Made by a program: the position numbers and the translations under genes. Below are positions 1-7,677 of a DNA stretch of 15,061 nucleotides, piece by piece. Each line of letters starts with the position of its first letter. Position 1 is the first letter of the stretch. The notes beneath the pieces were generated by a model. The model made no database searches and had not been told where the DNA came from. It worked only from the letters and a program-made list of their open reading frames with translations. Origin of the DNA: Betaproteobacteria bacterium (lineage in GTDB: Bacteria > Pseudomonadota > Gammaproteobacteria > Burkholderiales > SG8-41); contig JACOVL010000077.1 in assembly GCA_016177355.1 (NCBI GenBank), positions 1 through 15,061 of the forward strand, written 5' to 3'.

Positions 1-400
1 GGTACATCATCTCGACGAACGACGGCGAATGGCGGCGGTTGAAGCCGACGGCGAGCGTGACGCCCGCCGCGCGGCACGCTTCCACCGCTTTTTCCGCCGA
101 CTTGCGCGTGAGCGTGATCGGCTTCTCGACGAAGACGTGCTTGCCGGCTTTCGCCGCCTGCATGATCTGCTTCACGTGCAGCGAGTGCGGCGTCGCGAGG
201 ACGACGGCGTCCACCTCCGGGTCCTTCAGCACCCGCCCGTAGGACGAGACGACTTTCGCTCCGGTCTTCTCGGTGAAATCGCGGTGATCGGCGGGGTTGC
301 GGGTGATCCCCTTCACGATCTTGATCTTCTGGCTCCCCTGCACCGACTCGGCCAGGCGGCTGCCCCACCGGCCTATTCCATAGATCGCCGCCTTCAGCAT
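1..400 (-). CDS. Gfo/Idh/MocA family NAD(P)-dependent oxidoreductase (partial, C-terminus outside window)
   Basis: About 133 N-terminal residues are visible; the gene runs off the left edge. It opens with MLKAAIYGIGRWG, a Rossmann dinucleotide-binding loop (G8, G10, G13). It continues through DAVVLATPHSLH (64-75) to the family hallmark VEKP at 91-94, where the Lys is a catalytic/cofactor contact, and a VGFNRR segment at 118-123. These match the nucleotide-binding half of Gfo/Idh/MocA dehydrogenases, usually 330-390 residues long. The substrate cannot be read from this half. The ATG at 398-400 has a modest GAGGCG ribosome site. It is the last visible gene of the minus-strand acid-catabolism run, 77 bases after the Bug gene, so it may be co-transcribed or have its own promoter. 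Family is secure; substrate is unknown. Confidence 0.9.
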   Translation of the reverse strand, partial: MLKAAIYGIGRWGSRLAESVQGSQKIKIVKGITRNPADHRDFTEKTGAKVVSSYGRVLKDPEVDAVVLATPHSLHVKQIMQAAKAGKHVFVEKPITLTRKSAEKAVEACRAAGVTLAVGFNRRHSPSFVEMMY

Positions 401-412
401 GTCGTTCGCCTC

Positions 413-429
413 GCCTTGATTGACAAGGC
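413..429. other. Short hairpin upstream of the Gfo/Idh gene
   Basis: A perfect 6-base inverted repeat, GCCTTG and CAAGGC with a 5-base loop, lies 13 bases before the oxidoreductase start codon and just ahead of its GAGGCG ribosome site. No T-run follows, so it is not an intrinsic terminator. It could be an operator or an mRNA leader hairpin, or chance. Confidence 0.3.
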
Positions 430-477
430 AACAACGATAACACGTTCTTCCCCCGCGGCGTTTATCGGACCGTCGTT

Positions 478-1455
478 CTACTGAACGGATATGCCGGCGT
501 CCGTCACGACCTTGCGCCAGCGCGCGATCTCCGCGGCGAGATGCTGGGCGAACTGCTCGGGGTTGCTTCCGATCGGCTCGCCGCCGTCGCCGGCGAGGTG
601 GCCCTGCACATCAGGCGCTTTCACGGCCTTGGCCAGCTCTGCGCTCATCCGGTTCACGATGGCGGCGGGTGTGCCTGCGGGAGCGAGCCAGCCGTGCCAA
701 GTGGTTGTCTCGTAGCCGGGAACGCCCGACTCCGCGACGGTCGGGAGCTCGGGAACCGCCTTCGAGCGCGTGACGCTGGTCACCGCGAGCGCTTTCAGCC
801 GGCCCTGGCGCACGTACTGCAGGGACGACAGGATGTTGCCGAAGATCACATGCACCTGGCCTGCCATCGCGTCGATCAGCGCCGGGCCCGTGCCTTTGTA
901 CGGCACGTGGGTGATGCGGGTGCCAGCCAGCAGGTTGAACAACTCGAGCGCGAGATGGTTGGAAGTGCCGTATCCCGCGGAAGCGCTATTCAGGACGCCG
1001 GGCCTCGCCTTCGCCAGCGCAACCAGCTCCCGCGTTGATTTCACGGGCAGCGAAGGATGCGTCATCAGCAGGATCGGCGCCTGCACCACCAGCGAGATCG
1101 GGGCGAAATCCTTGATCGGGTCGTAGGGCAGCTTCGAATAGACCGCGGGGGTAATCGAGTAGCCACTCGCCACGGCGAGCAGCGTGTAGCCGTCGGCGGG
1201 CGACTTCGCCACCAGCGCGTAGGCGACGGTGCCGCCGGCGCCGGTGCGGTTATCGACGATGAACGAGCGGTTGAGATTGGCGCTCAACCTCTGCGCGAGC
1301 AGGCGCGCCTGGATATCGGTGCCACCGCCCGGCGCGAGCCCCACAATCACTCGCACCGGTTTTGCCGGGTAAGTGTCAGCCGGTCCCTGCGCGAAGACCG
1401 TACAGGCTGAAAAGAGCGCGACCGCACACACCGCTAACAGACAGTTTGTTTTCAT
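478..1455 (-). CDS. Tripartite tricarboxylate transporter substrate-binding protein (Bug family), copy 1
   Basis: A 325-residue periplasmic solute-binding protein of the TctC/Bug family, which binds carboxylates and hands them to TctAB-type membrane subunits. A Sec signal peptide covers about residues 1-22 (ending VFA-Q). The mature part starts with the family signature YPAKPVRVIVGLAPGGGTD, then VDNRTGAGG, SPADGYTLL, DPIKDFAPI, THVPYKGTGPAL, LKALAVTS, LPTVAESGVPGYE and WLAPAGTP, all canonical. The start is the ATG at 1453-1455 because AGGAGG (1465-1470) lies 9 bases before it. An ATG at 1462-1464 directly abuts that site, and the frame stays open to 1560. It is 108 bases downstream of the prpD-like gene. 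It is clearly closer to copy 3 (10357-11361) than to copy 2. The ligand is not predictable; no tctA or tctB is nearby. Confidence 0.95.
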   Translation of the reverse strand: MKTNCLLAVCAVALFSACTVFAQGPADTYPAKPVRVIVGLAPGGGTDIQARLLAQRLSANLNRSFIVDNRTGAGGTVAYALVAKSPADGYTLLAVASGYSITPAVYSKLPYDPIKDFAPISLVVQAPILLMTHPSLPVKSTRELVALAKARPGVLNSASAGYGTSNHLALELFNLLAGTRITHVPYKGTGPALIDAMAGQVHVIFGNILSSLQYVRQGRLKALAVTSVTRSKAVPELPTVAESGVPGYETTTWHGWLAPAGTPAAIVNRMSAELAKAVKAPDVQGHLAGDGGEPIGSNPEQFAQHLAAEIARWRKVVTDAGISVQ

Positions 1456-1464
1456 TTCCACCAT

Positions 1465-1470
1465 CCTCCT
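1465..1470 (-). promoter_or_regulatory. Ribosome binding site deciding the Bug copy 1 start
   Basis: A perfect AGGAGG on the minus strand lies 9 bases before the ATG at 1453-1455 but has no spacer to the in-frame ATG at 1462-1464. It therefore favours MKTNCLL as the true N-terminus, which also gives a normal signal peptide. Confidence 0.6.
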
Positions 1471-1563
1471 CGACGCCTCCCGCGGGGGGTAAGGGTTTTC
1501 GTTTTTTGGATCTCGTTTTCCCCCTGGTTTGCCCGCGCGAAATCGCACGGAATCGCGCAAGCT

Positions 1564-3027
1564 TCACGCGAGCAGCCGGACGATCTCCGTCGCATCGGCA
1601 AGATTTTCCATGTCGCGCATCATCTCGGCGGCGCGGTCCAGGTTCCCCCCGGGGACCGGCTTCGCCGAAAATGAAACGCAATCCCGGAACTTCGCCTCCA
1701 GGCGCTCCCAACTGACGGGGTGTTTCGGATCGCCGGGCACGCCGTCGGGCCGGTGCGCGAGGACCTTCCCTTCCTTGGTGACGATCTCGACGGACGTTTT
1801 CGAAATGTCGGAGGATCCGCCCCTGCCGCTCGGCGGCTCGGCGGCGGGCCGGTAGCTCACCCGGTCGGCCATGGCGAGCACGCGCGAGTCCCGCAAACCC
1901 GCTTCCGTGTAGTCGTGCAGCGTGATGTTGCCCTTCACCATCATCACCGCGGTCGTGAACGGGATGCTGTACTTGCCGTCGATGCTGACCCGGGGCCGGC
2001 GCTTCAACTCCAGCGGTTCCGAGAGGAGCTGCGTGCCACCCGTGCCGCCCACGATGGTGATCGACTCGATGTCCTCGGGTTTCAGTCCGTGCTGTTGCCG
2101 CAAATGCAACGTCGCGGCGTTGGTCGGCCGGGTGTAGGCGCACGCGGGCCAGACCTTGAAGCCGTGCTTCTCGATCAACGGAAAGCGCGTTCCGAGCCCG
2201 TCCACGATCACGTTCCAGTCCGGCTCGCGCCCGCGAATGTAGGTCTTGAAGAAGCCGTAACGGCCCTCGACGACCTCCTTCGACCCGATGATGCCGCGCC
2301 GCGCCAGCTCCGCCGCCAGGATGGCCCCCTGGCCCGAGAAGCCCGCCTGCATGGCGCGCATGTGCGTGGCCGCGCCGACTGCCATCTGGCGGCTGCCGCT
2401 CATCTGGTTGAAGCCGATGCCGAGGGCGTTTTCCATCTGCTCCTCATCCAGGCCGAGCAGCCGGCCGGCGGTGGCGGCGCCGGCGAGGAAACCCATGAGC
2501 TGGGTCGCGAACCAGCCCTCGGTCATCGTCCAGTCCGGGACGTCGATCGCCTGCGTGAGCCGCGTCATGACATCGGTGCCGGCGGCGATGGCGGTGATGA
2601 GCTCGCGCCCGCTCACGCCGCCGAGCTTCTCCGCGACCGCCAGGGCGACGGGAATGGTCACGATGCTCGGATGACCGCTCTCGCCCAGGTCGTCGTAGTC
2701 GAGCATATGGCCAAGGCTGCCGTTGACGAAGGCCGCCCAGGGCGCGGGCGCTCTTCCGCCAAAGCCGAGGATTGTCGCTTCGGGCCTGCCGCCGAGATCA
2801 CTCACGTAGTCGGCGACGATCCCCGCTTCCGGCGCGAGCGTGCTCGCCCCGACCGAGACCCCCAGCGTGTCGAGCACGCATTGTTTCGTCATCTCGACGA
2901 GCGCGGGCGGCAGCGCCTCATATTTGAGCGTCGCTGCGTGGCGGGCCAGCTTGCGCGTAGCCCCTCTTCCCGCCTCCGCGCCGCGAAGCGCATCGCCGCT
3001 TTGCCGGGCGCCGGGAATCGTGCTCAT
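1564..3027 (-). CDS. MmgE/PrpD family protein (2-methylcitrate dehydratase / cis-aconitate decarboxylase fold)
   Basis: A 487-residue cytoplasmic enzyme of the MmgE/PrpD superfamily, whose members dehydrate 2-methylcitrate, decarboxylate cis-aconitate or isomerise related acids. Visible family features are FVNGSLGHMLDYDD (100-113) followed by ESGHPSIVTIPVALA (116-130), the helical GWFATQLMGFLAGAATAGRLLGL region read in parts around 171-193, and KVWPACAYTRPTNA (291-304), equivalent to the usual K-YP-C-TH block. The Arg-Lys-type active-site segment near 220-229 reads THMRAMQAG, so the Lys often found before the Arg is absent. The start MSTIPGARQ (ATG 3025-3027) is preferred over an upstream in-frame start at 3093 because GGAG overlaps the preceding stop codon and only 10 bases separate the two genes, suggesting translational coupling. 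The true substrate is unknown; naming it PrpD outright would be over-specific. Confidence 0.92.
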   Translation of the reverse strand: MSTIPGARQSGDALRGAEAGRGATRKLARHAATLKYEALPPALVEMTKQCVLDTLGVSVGASTLAPEAGIVADYVSDLGGRPEATILGFGGRAPAPWAAFVNGSLGHMLDYDDLGESGHPSIVTIPVALAVAEKLGGVSGRELITAIAAGTDVMTRLTQAIDVPDWTMTEGWFATQLMGFLAGAATAGRLLGLDEEQMENALGIGFNQMSGSRQMAVGAATHMRAMQAGFSGQGAILAAELARRGIIGSKEVVEGRYGFFKTYIRGREPDWNVIVDGLGTRFPLIEKHGFKVWPACAYTRPTNAATLHLRQQHGLKPEDIESITIVGGTGGTQLLSEPLELKRRPRVSIDGKYSIPFTTAVMMVKGNITLHDYTEAGLRDSRVLAMADRVSYRPAAEPPSGRGGSSDISKTSVEIVTKEGKVLAHRPDGVPGDPKHPVSWERLEAKFRDCVSFSAKPVPGGNLDRAAEMMRDMENLADATEIVRLLA

Positions 3028-3037
3028 GGTCAGTCTC

Positions 3038-4018
3038 CTACTTCTCCTTGACGCCCAGTTTCCTGATGACCTTCTCCCACTTGGCGGTTTCACCGGCGAT
3101 CACGCTCTTGAATTGAGCCGGTGTATTGGGCACCGCCGTCTCGGCCCCGTCCGCGGCGAGTTTTCCCCGCACCTCCGGCGAGTTCATCGTCTGGCTGACT
3201 TCCCGGTTAAGCGCGACAACGAGGGGTGCCGGCGTCCCGTTCGGCGCGAGCAAGCCGTACCAGCTGCGCAACTCGTAGCCCGGCACGCCCGCCTCGGCGA
3301 CGGTCGGGAGATCGGGAAACGCTTGCACGCGCTGGCTGCTAGTGATCGCGAGCGCCTTCAGCTTGCCGCTTCTCACCAGCGGCGTGGCAGTCAGCGTATT
3401 CGTGATCGCGAGTTGCACGCGCCCGCTCATGACGTCGATCATCGACAGGCCGCTGCCCTTGTACGGGATGTGGATCATCTCGACGCCCGCCAAGGACTTG
3501 AACAGCTCCATGCCGAGATGCACGACCGAGCCGGTGCCGCTCGAGGCGTAGACCAGGGGCTTCGCCTTCGCGAGCGCGATCAGTTCCTTCACCGAGCCGG
3601 CCGGCAGCGAGGGCGTCGCCACCATCAGATACGGCTGGGTGATCATCAGCACAACCGGCATCAACTCCTTCGGGATGTCGGTCGTCACCGTCCCGAGGAT
3701 CATCGCGGTCACGTTCTGCGCGCTGAGGGTCGCCAGCGTGTAGCCGTCCGGGATCGCGTTGACTGTGAGCTGCAACGAGATCGCGCCCGCGGCGCCCGGG
3801 CGGTTGTCCACAATGACCGACTGGCCCCAGCGCTCAGTCAGCTTCTGGGCGACGGCCCGCATCATGACGTCGCTGCCGCTGCCGGCCGGCGAGCCGACCA
3901 GCACGCGGACCGGCTTGACCGGGTAGCCCCCCGGTCGGGTCGGCGGCTTCTGCTGCGCGAGCGCGGTGGTAATACAGGCGGAACAGGCCAGCGTCGCCAG
4001 GACAGTCAATAGTTTCAT
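3038..4018 (-). CDS. Tripartite tricarboxylate transporter substrate-binding protein (Bug family), copy 2
   Basis: A 326-residue TctC/Bug periplasmic binding protein. The Sec signal peptide covers about residues 1-21, with cleavage after ALA before QQK. Family blocks are YPVKPVRVLVG, VDNRPGAAG, IPDGYTLAT, MIHIPYKGSG, LKALAITSSQR, LPTVAEAGVPGYE and LLAPNGTP. The ligand loop that is PGGGTD in most relatives reads PAGSGSD here, which may mean a different carboxylate. The ATG at 4016-4018 has a strong AGGAGGAG ribosome site. It lies 38 bases after the CapA-like gene and 10 bases before the PrpD-like gene, inside the same run. It is the most divergent of the three Bug copies in the window, pointing to a separate origin rather than local duplication. 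Confidence 0.95.
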   Translation of the reverse strand: MKLLTVLATLACSACITTALAQQKPPTRPGGYPVKPVRVLVGSPAGSGSDVMMRAVAQKLTERWGQSVIVDNRPGAAGAISLQLTVNAIPDGYTLATLSAQNVTAMILGTVTTDIPKELMPVVLMITQPYLMVATPSLPAGSVKELIALAKAKPLVYASSGTGSVVHLGMELFKSLAGVEMIHIPYKGSGLSMIDVMSGRVQLAITNTLTATPLVRSGKLKALAITSSQRVQAFPDLPTVAEAGVPGYELRSWYGLLAPNGTPAPLVVALNREVSQTMNSPEVRGKLAADGAETAVPNTPAQFKSVIAGETAKWEKVIRKLGVKEK

Positions 4019-4056
4019 TTTCTCCTCCTCTTTGCTTGAAACCTTTGTTTGAAGCT

Positions 4057-5178
4057 TCAGCGGCGACCTGTGTCCGGGCCGGTCACTACCACTTCATCGC
4101 CCTCGACCGAGAAACGGTGGTCGAAATCTTCCGACACCCACTCCATGAAGCGCACCGCGTCCTCGAAACGTGGATCGCCCGCGCGCAGCACCTCGGGGCG
4201 CAACTGCCTGTCGATCAGCACCTGCAGGAACGAAACGCGCTTCACGCCTTCGCGCGACAGCACCGCCTTGGCGATCAGGCTGCGCTTGGCGTCGGCGCCG
4301 TACGCAAGATGCGGGTAATCGGGATCCATGGAAACGCCGTAGCGTTTCATGAAAACGGCCGCCTGCGCGGGCGTCTTGGCGGTCGAGGACATGATGAAGT
4401 TGCTCAGGCTGTAGAAGCAGACTTTGCCGCCGTGCACCCCGATCGCCTTGGGCGCGTGCGCGTGGTGCCCGAGTATGAGGTCCGCGCCCGCCGCGAAAGC
4501 CGCCCGGGCGACGGCGACCTGGTAGTCGGCGATCATGCGGGGAATGAAATGGATGCCCCAGTGCAGCGACAGCACCACAACGTGGGCCGACTTCCGCGCC
4601 GCGGCGATGTCCTCCACCATTCCAGCGAGGTCCTCCTCGTACGGGACGGTGACGACCCGCGGCGGCACGCCGGCCTGGTAGTCGAACGGCTCGTAGTAGG
4701 TATGCGCGCGCAGCGGCGCGATGCCGACCTGGTCGTGGCCGGCGGCGTAGCCCGTCTGCAGGATCGAGCAGTAAGCGAGAACGGCAATGCGCACGCCGTT
4801 GCGCTCCACGATCGCCGGGCGGCGCGCCTCTTCCAGGTTGCGGCCCGCGCCGACAACCTGCATGCCTTTATCCCGGAACAACGCGACGGTGTCGAGCAGG
4901 GCGTCCTCCCCCCAGTCCATCGCATGGTTGCTCGCCAGCGAAACCACGTCGAAGCCGCAATCGGTGAAGACCGAGGCCATGTGCGGCCTGACGCGGCTGT
5001 GCGAGCCGCCGGAATGCACCTGCAATGCGCCGCGCTCGGAATAGACGCGCTCGACCTGGGCGAAGCGGATGTCCGCGCCGGCAAGCGTCGGCTTGGCCAG
5101 GGTGGAATAGGCGCTCATCGGCTCGTGTATCGGTCCGACGTCGCCGCAGCCGAGAAGGATTACGCTGTTGACAGCCAT
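4057..5178 (-). CDS. CapA-like protein (poly-gamma-glutamate synthesis protein family, metallophosphoesterase fold)
   Basis: 373 residues with the CapA/PgsA architecture: LLGCGDVGP (8-16), SLASNHAMDWG (80-90), VVVLSLHWGIHF (200-211) and ADLILGHHAHAPKAIGVHGG (232-251), then FYSLSNFIM (255-263). D13, N84/H85, H206 and H239/H241 are the likely two-metal ligands of a calcineurin-like phosphoesterase fold. Founding members act in capsule polyglutamate export and release, but many soluble homologues without a membrane anchor have no known role. This protein has no signal peptide or membrane segment, so a cytoplasmic hydrolase is more likely than a capsule factor. The ATG at 5176-5178 lies only 6 bases after the upstream stop codon and has no strong ribosome site, implying coupling to the lyase-fold gene. 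Its role in an acid-degradation operon is unexplained. Confidence 0.88.
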   Translation of the reverse strand: MAVNSVILLGCGDVGPIHEPMSAYSTLAKPTLAGADIRFAQVERVYSERGALQVHSGGSHSRVRPHMASVFTDCGFDVVSLASNHAMDWGEDALLDTVALFRDKGMQVVGAGRNLEEARRPAIVERNGVRIAVLAYCSILQTGYAAGHDQVGIAPLRAHTYYEPFDYQAGVPPRVVTVPYEEDLAGMVEDIAAARKSAHVVVLSLHWGIHFIPRMIADYQVAVARAAFAAGADLILGHHAHAPKAIGVHGGKVCFYSLSNFIMSSTAKTPAQAAVFMKRYGVSMDPDYPHLAYGADAKRSLIAKAVLSREGVKRVSFLQVLIDRQLRPEVLRAGDPRFEDAVRFMEWVSEDFDHRFSVEGDEVVVTGPDTGRR

Positions 5179-5184
5179 TGATCG

Positions 5185-6111
5185 TCACTTTTTGTATTGA
5201 TCGAGCATCGCCTCGGACAGATAGCGCTCCTCGAGATCGCGCTGCTTCTCCCCGCCCTCGCCCTCCGGGCCGACATCGGGACGCGGATAGGGCCGGTCCT
5301 TGCGGCTTGCGACGAAGTCTTCCCACGCCGGGACGCCGCGCTTCTGGAAGTCCTGCATGAAGTCCCACAGCGCCGCCCACATGACCTGGTGCGTGAAGCC
5401 GGGGTACCACGCGATGTTCACGCCCAACGCCAGGTGCTCCTCCAGCCCGAGGAAACGCGGCAGCTTCCCCTTCATGAAAGAGAACGGCCCCTCGACTGCG
5501 GCGCGCGCGAGCTTGATCTCATCGATCGAGTGGGGCGATTCGAGCTGCACCCAATCCACGCCGGCCTGGGTCCTGTAGGCTTGCAGCCGTGCGATGCAGT
5601 CTTCGAGGCTGCTGTTCGCGGCGTCGCGCGCATAGCACTGCGCCATGACGACGAAGTCGGGGTCGAGCTCGTTCTTCATGTCCACGGCAGCACGGTAGCG
5701 CGCGATCGCCTGCTCGAGCGGGACGACCTCGATACCGGCGCTCTGCGTGCGGCGCTTGCCCTCGATCGGCTGGTCGTCGATGCGCACCCCGGCGACACCC
5801 GCGCGGATGCACTCGCGCACCATGCGCCGCACCGCCATGATGCCGCCGTGCCCGGTGTCGCCGTCCATGATCACCGGGAAATTCACGCTCTGCGCGATCC
5901 AGCCGGCGATCTGCACGCACTCGGTCATCGTCGCGGTGCCGACGTCGGCAAGCCCGGTGTAGGAGCCGACGACGCCGCTGGTGCCGACGAACCCTGTTTC
6001 GCAGCCCGCTTGTTCCATGATGCGCGCGTGCGTCGCGCTCGGCGGGTGCAGCACAACGAGCACCTTGTCCTTGCGCCGGATCAGCCGTTTAAGTCGTGCG
6101 GTTTTCTTCAC
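5185..6111 (-). CDS. Isocitrate lyase / PEP mutase superfamily enzyme lacking the lyase cysteine motif
   Basis: 308 residues if started at the GTG at 6109-6111. That start gives the family-typical opening (V)KKTARLKRLI, leaves 13 bases to the upstream stop and has a weak GAG. An alternative GTG at 6148-6150 would add 13 residues and overlap the upstream gene, with no ribosome site. The TIM-barrel family pattern is clear: VMDGDTGHGG-like MDGDTGHGG (82-90, metal Asp83/Asp85), VRIDDQ (109-114), DFVVMAQCYARDA (152-164) and WVQLESP (187-193). Classical lyases (isocitrate, 2-methylisocitrate, dimethylmalate) carry KKCGH or KRCGH after the E/D-DQ motif; here that place reads KRRTQ (119-123), so the acid/base cysteine is missing. 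The reaction could be a decarboxylation, hydrolysis or unusual cleavage of a 2-oxo or 2-hydroxy acid. Context favours cleavage of the product of the LeuCD-like dehydratase. Confidence 0.88.
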   Translation of the reverse strand: MKKTARLKRLIRRKDKVLVVLHPPSATHARIMEQAGCETGFVGTSGVVGSYTGLADVGTATMTECVQIAGWIAQSVNFPVIMDGDTGHGGIMAVRRMVRECIRAGVAGVRIDDQPIEGKRRTQSAGIEVVPLEQAIARYRAAVDMKNELDPDFVVMAQCYARDAANSSLEDCIARLQAYRTQAGVDWVQLESPHSIDEIKLARAAVEGPFSFMKGKLPRFLGLEEHLALGVNIAWYPGFTHQVMWAALWDFMQDFQKRGVPAWEDFVASRKDRPYPRPDVGPEGEGGEKQRDLEERYLSEAMLDQYKK

Positions 6112-6124
6112 GACGCGCTCATGC

Positions 6125-7630
6125 TCAAGCCGCCGCCGATTGGGCGCCACGAGCGTGGCGCGCGCCTTCGCGTCCGGCGATGCAGCCGAACACCGAGCCG
6201 GCCATGAGGCCGGTGCTACCTGGATAGTTGAAATAGAAGAGCCCGCCGACCAACTCGCCCGCCGCGTAGAGGCCGGGGATGGGCCGGTCCTCCACGTCGA
6301 GCACGTGCGTGGCGGTATCGATTTTGAGACCGCCGAACGTGAAGGTGATACCGCAGCCGACGGAATACGCCTCGAACGGCGGCACTTCCAGGGTGTTGGC
6401 CCAGTTGGTCTTGTTGACCGCCAGGCCCGCGGTACCGCGGCCGTCCCTCACGTTGGGATCGAACGGCACGTCGCGTTTCACCGCGGCGTTGTACTCGCGC
6501 ACGGTCTCGATGAACTGGCGCGGGTGCACGTCTTGCATGCGGTCGGCAAGCTCTTCCAGCGTGTTGCCTTGCACCTTGGTCGCGCCGCGCAGCTTGTATT
6601 CCTCGCGCAGCAGGTGCTTGACCTGCTGGTCGAACACCTGCCACGCGAAGCTGCCCGGCTGCTGCAGCACGACGCGGCCGTATTTGGCGTAGGTGTAGTT
6701 GCGAAAGTCGGCGCCCTCGTCCACGAAGCGCCCGCCATCGGCATTCACCATGATGCCGAACGGATAGCTGTGCCGGTAGCTGCTGTGCGGAAGCTCGACC
6801 TCCCCGAAGTCCGGCGCGTAGCGCTCCCACGCCACCGAATGACAGCCCGACCACTGGCCGTAGGACTGGGCGCCGATTTCCAGCGCCATGTTGATGCCGT
6901 CGCCGGTGTTGTAGCGCGTGCCGCGCACTTTCGCCATGTCCCACCCCGGGCCGAGGTAGCGCGTGCGCATCTCGCGATTCGCCTCGAAGCCGCCGCAGGC
7001 GAGCACGACCGCGCGCGATCGGATCACCTCCTCCACGCCGTTCACGAGGATGCGCACACCCTCGATGCCCGCTGGCCCGCGCAGGAGCGCCTTCGCCTGC
7101 GCACCGTAGCGCACCGCGATGCCGTGCTTCTCCGTCGCCTTGTAGAGCTGCTCCATCAACCCGCGCCCGCCGCCGTTCGCGCAGATCACCACGCCGCCGA
7201 AGAACCTGAAACGGCCATTCACGTTGAATGCCTGGCGCCCGTAGTTGGGCACGAAGCGCACGCCGCGCCCGCGCACCCAGTGCACCGTGTCGGTGCTGTT
7301 GCGCACGATGGTCTCGGCGAGGTCGGGGTCGATGTAGTACTGCGTGATGCGGCCAAGGTCGTCGAGGTAGTCCTCTGCAGTGTACTGGCCGAAATCGGTG
7401 CGCGCGATTTCCTCGTCGGTAAGATCCGGCACGATGTTCCTGATGTCTGCGGCGCCATGGTGGACCATGCGGAAGCCGCCGCCGGTGAAAGCGCTGTTGC
7501 CGCCGCGCTTTTCCACCGGCGCGCGCTCGAGCACCAGCACCGCCGCCCCCTGCTCGCGCGCGGAGAGCGCGGCGCACAATGCGGCATTCCCGCCGCCGAC
7601 GACGATCACGTCAAAGGATGCATTTTCCAT
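6125..7630 (-). CDS. FAD-dependent dehydrogenase, TcuA-like (tricarballylate dehydrogenase / fumarate reductase flavoprotein family)
   Basis: 501 residues. The FAD-binding Rossmann start FDVIVVGGGNAALCAALSA (6-24), with acidic E35 ending strand 2, is the TcuA-like variant of GxGxxG. RGGNSAFTGGGFR follows at 42-54, and the second FAD motif GLYAAGELVGG is at 453-463, followed by NYPGSTGL (468-475). TcuA oxidises tricarballylate to cis-aconitate; relatives oxidise or reduce C=C bonds next to carboxylates and some act on 3-oxosteroids. The start MENASF (ATG 7628-7630) has GGGAG five bases upstream; the frame is open to 7753 without a better site. It sits 47 bases downstream of the LeuD-like gene. 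No TcuB-type electron-transfer partner is encoded in the window. Family confident; substrate inferred from neighbours only. Confidence 0.9.
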   Translation of the reverse strand: MENASFDVIVVGGGNAALCAALSAREQGAAVLVLERAPVEKRGGNSAFTGGGFRMVHHGAADIRNIVPDLTDEEIARTDFGQYTAEDYLDDLGRITQYYIDPDLAETIVRNSTDTVHWVRGRGVRFVPNYGRQAFNVNGRFRFFGGVVICANGGGRGLMEQLYKATEKHGIAVRYGAQAKALLRGPAGIEGVRILVNGVEEVIRSRAVVLACGGFEANREMRTRYLGPGWDMAKVRGTRYNTGDGINMALEIGAQSYGQWSGCHSVAWERYAPDFGEVELPHSSYRHSYPFGIMVNADGGRFVDEGADFRNYTYAKYGRVVLQQPGSFAWQVFDQQVKHLLREEYKLRGATKVQGNTLEELADRMQDVHPRQFIETVREYNAAVKRDVPFDPNVRDGRGTAGLAVNKTNWANTLEVPPFEAYSVGCGITFTFGGLKIDTATHVLDVEDRPIPGLYAAGELVGGLFYFNYPGSTGLMAGSVFGCIAGREGARHARGAQSAAA

Positions 7631-7677
7631 GGGTTCTCCCTGTTGCCCCGCGCCACCGGTCCGGGCGCGGCGGCCGG

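Noticed and set aside
1535..1558. GCGCGA/TCGCGC hairpin after the PrpD-like gene as a terminator
   Set aside because: Six-base stem with a 12-base loop and no T-run on the minus strand; the downstream Bug gene is likely read from the same transcript.
1456..1560. N-terminal extension of Bug copy 1 to 1560
   Set aside because: It would put a charged 35-residue stretch before the signal peptide and ignore the perfect AGGAGG nine bases before the ATG at 1453-1455.
1720..3051. 443-codon plus-strand open frame opposite the PrpD-like gene
   Set aside because: Low-complexity antisense shadow; the minus-strand protein carries all family motifs.
4036..5181. 381-codon plus-strand open frame opposite the CapA-like gene
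   Set aside because: Composition typical of antisense GC-rich frames, no motifs, and it covers a well-supported gene almost exactly.
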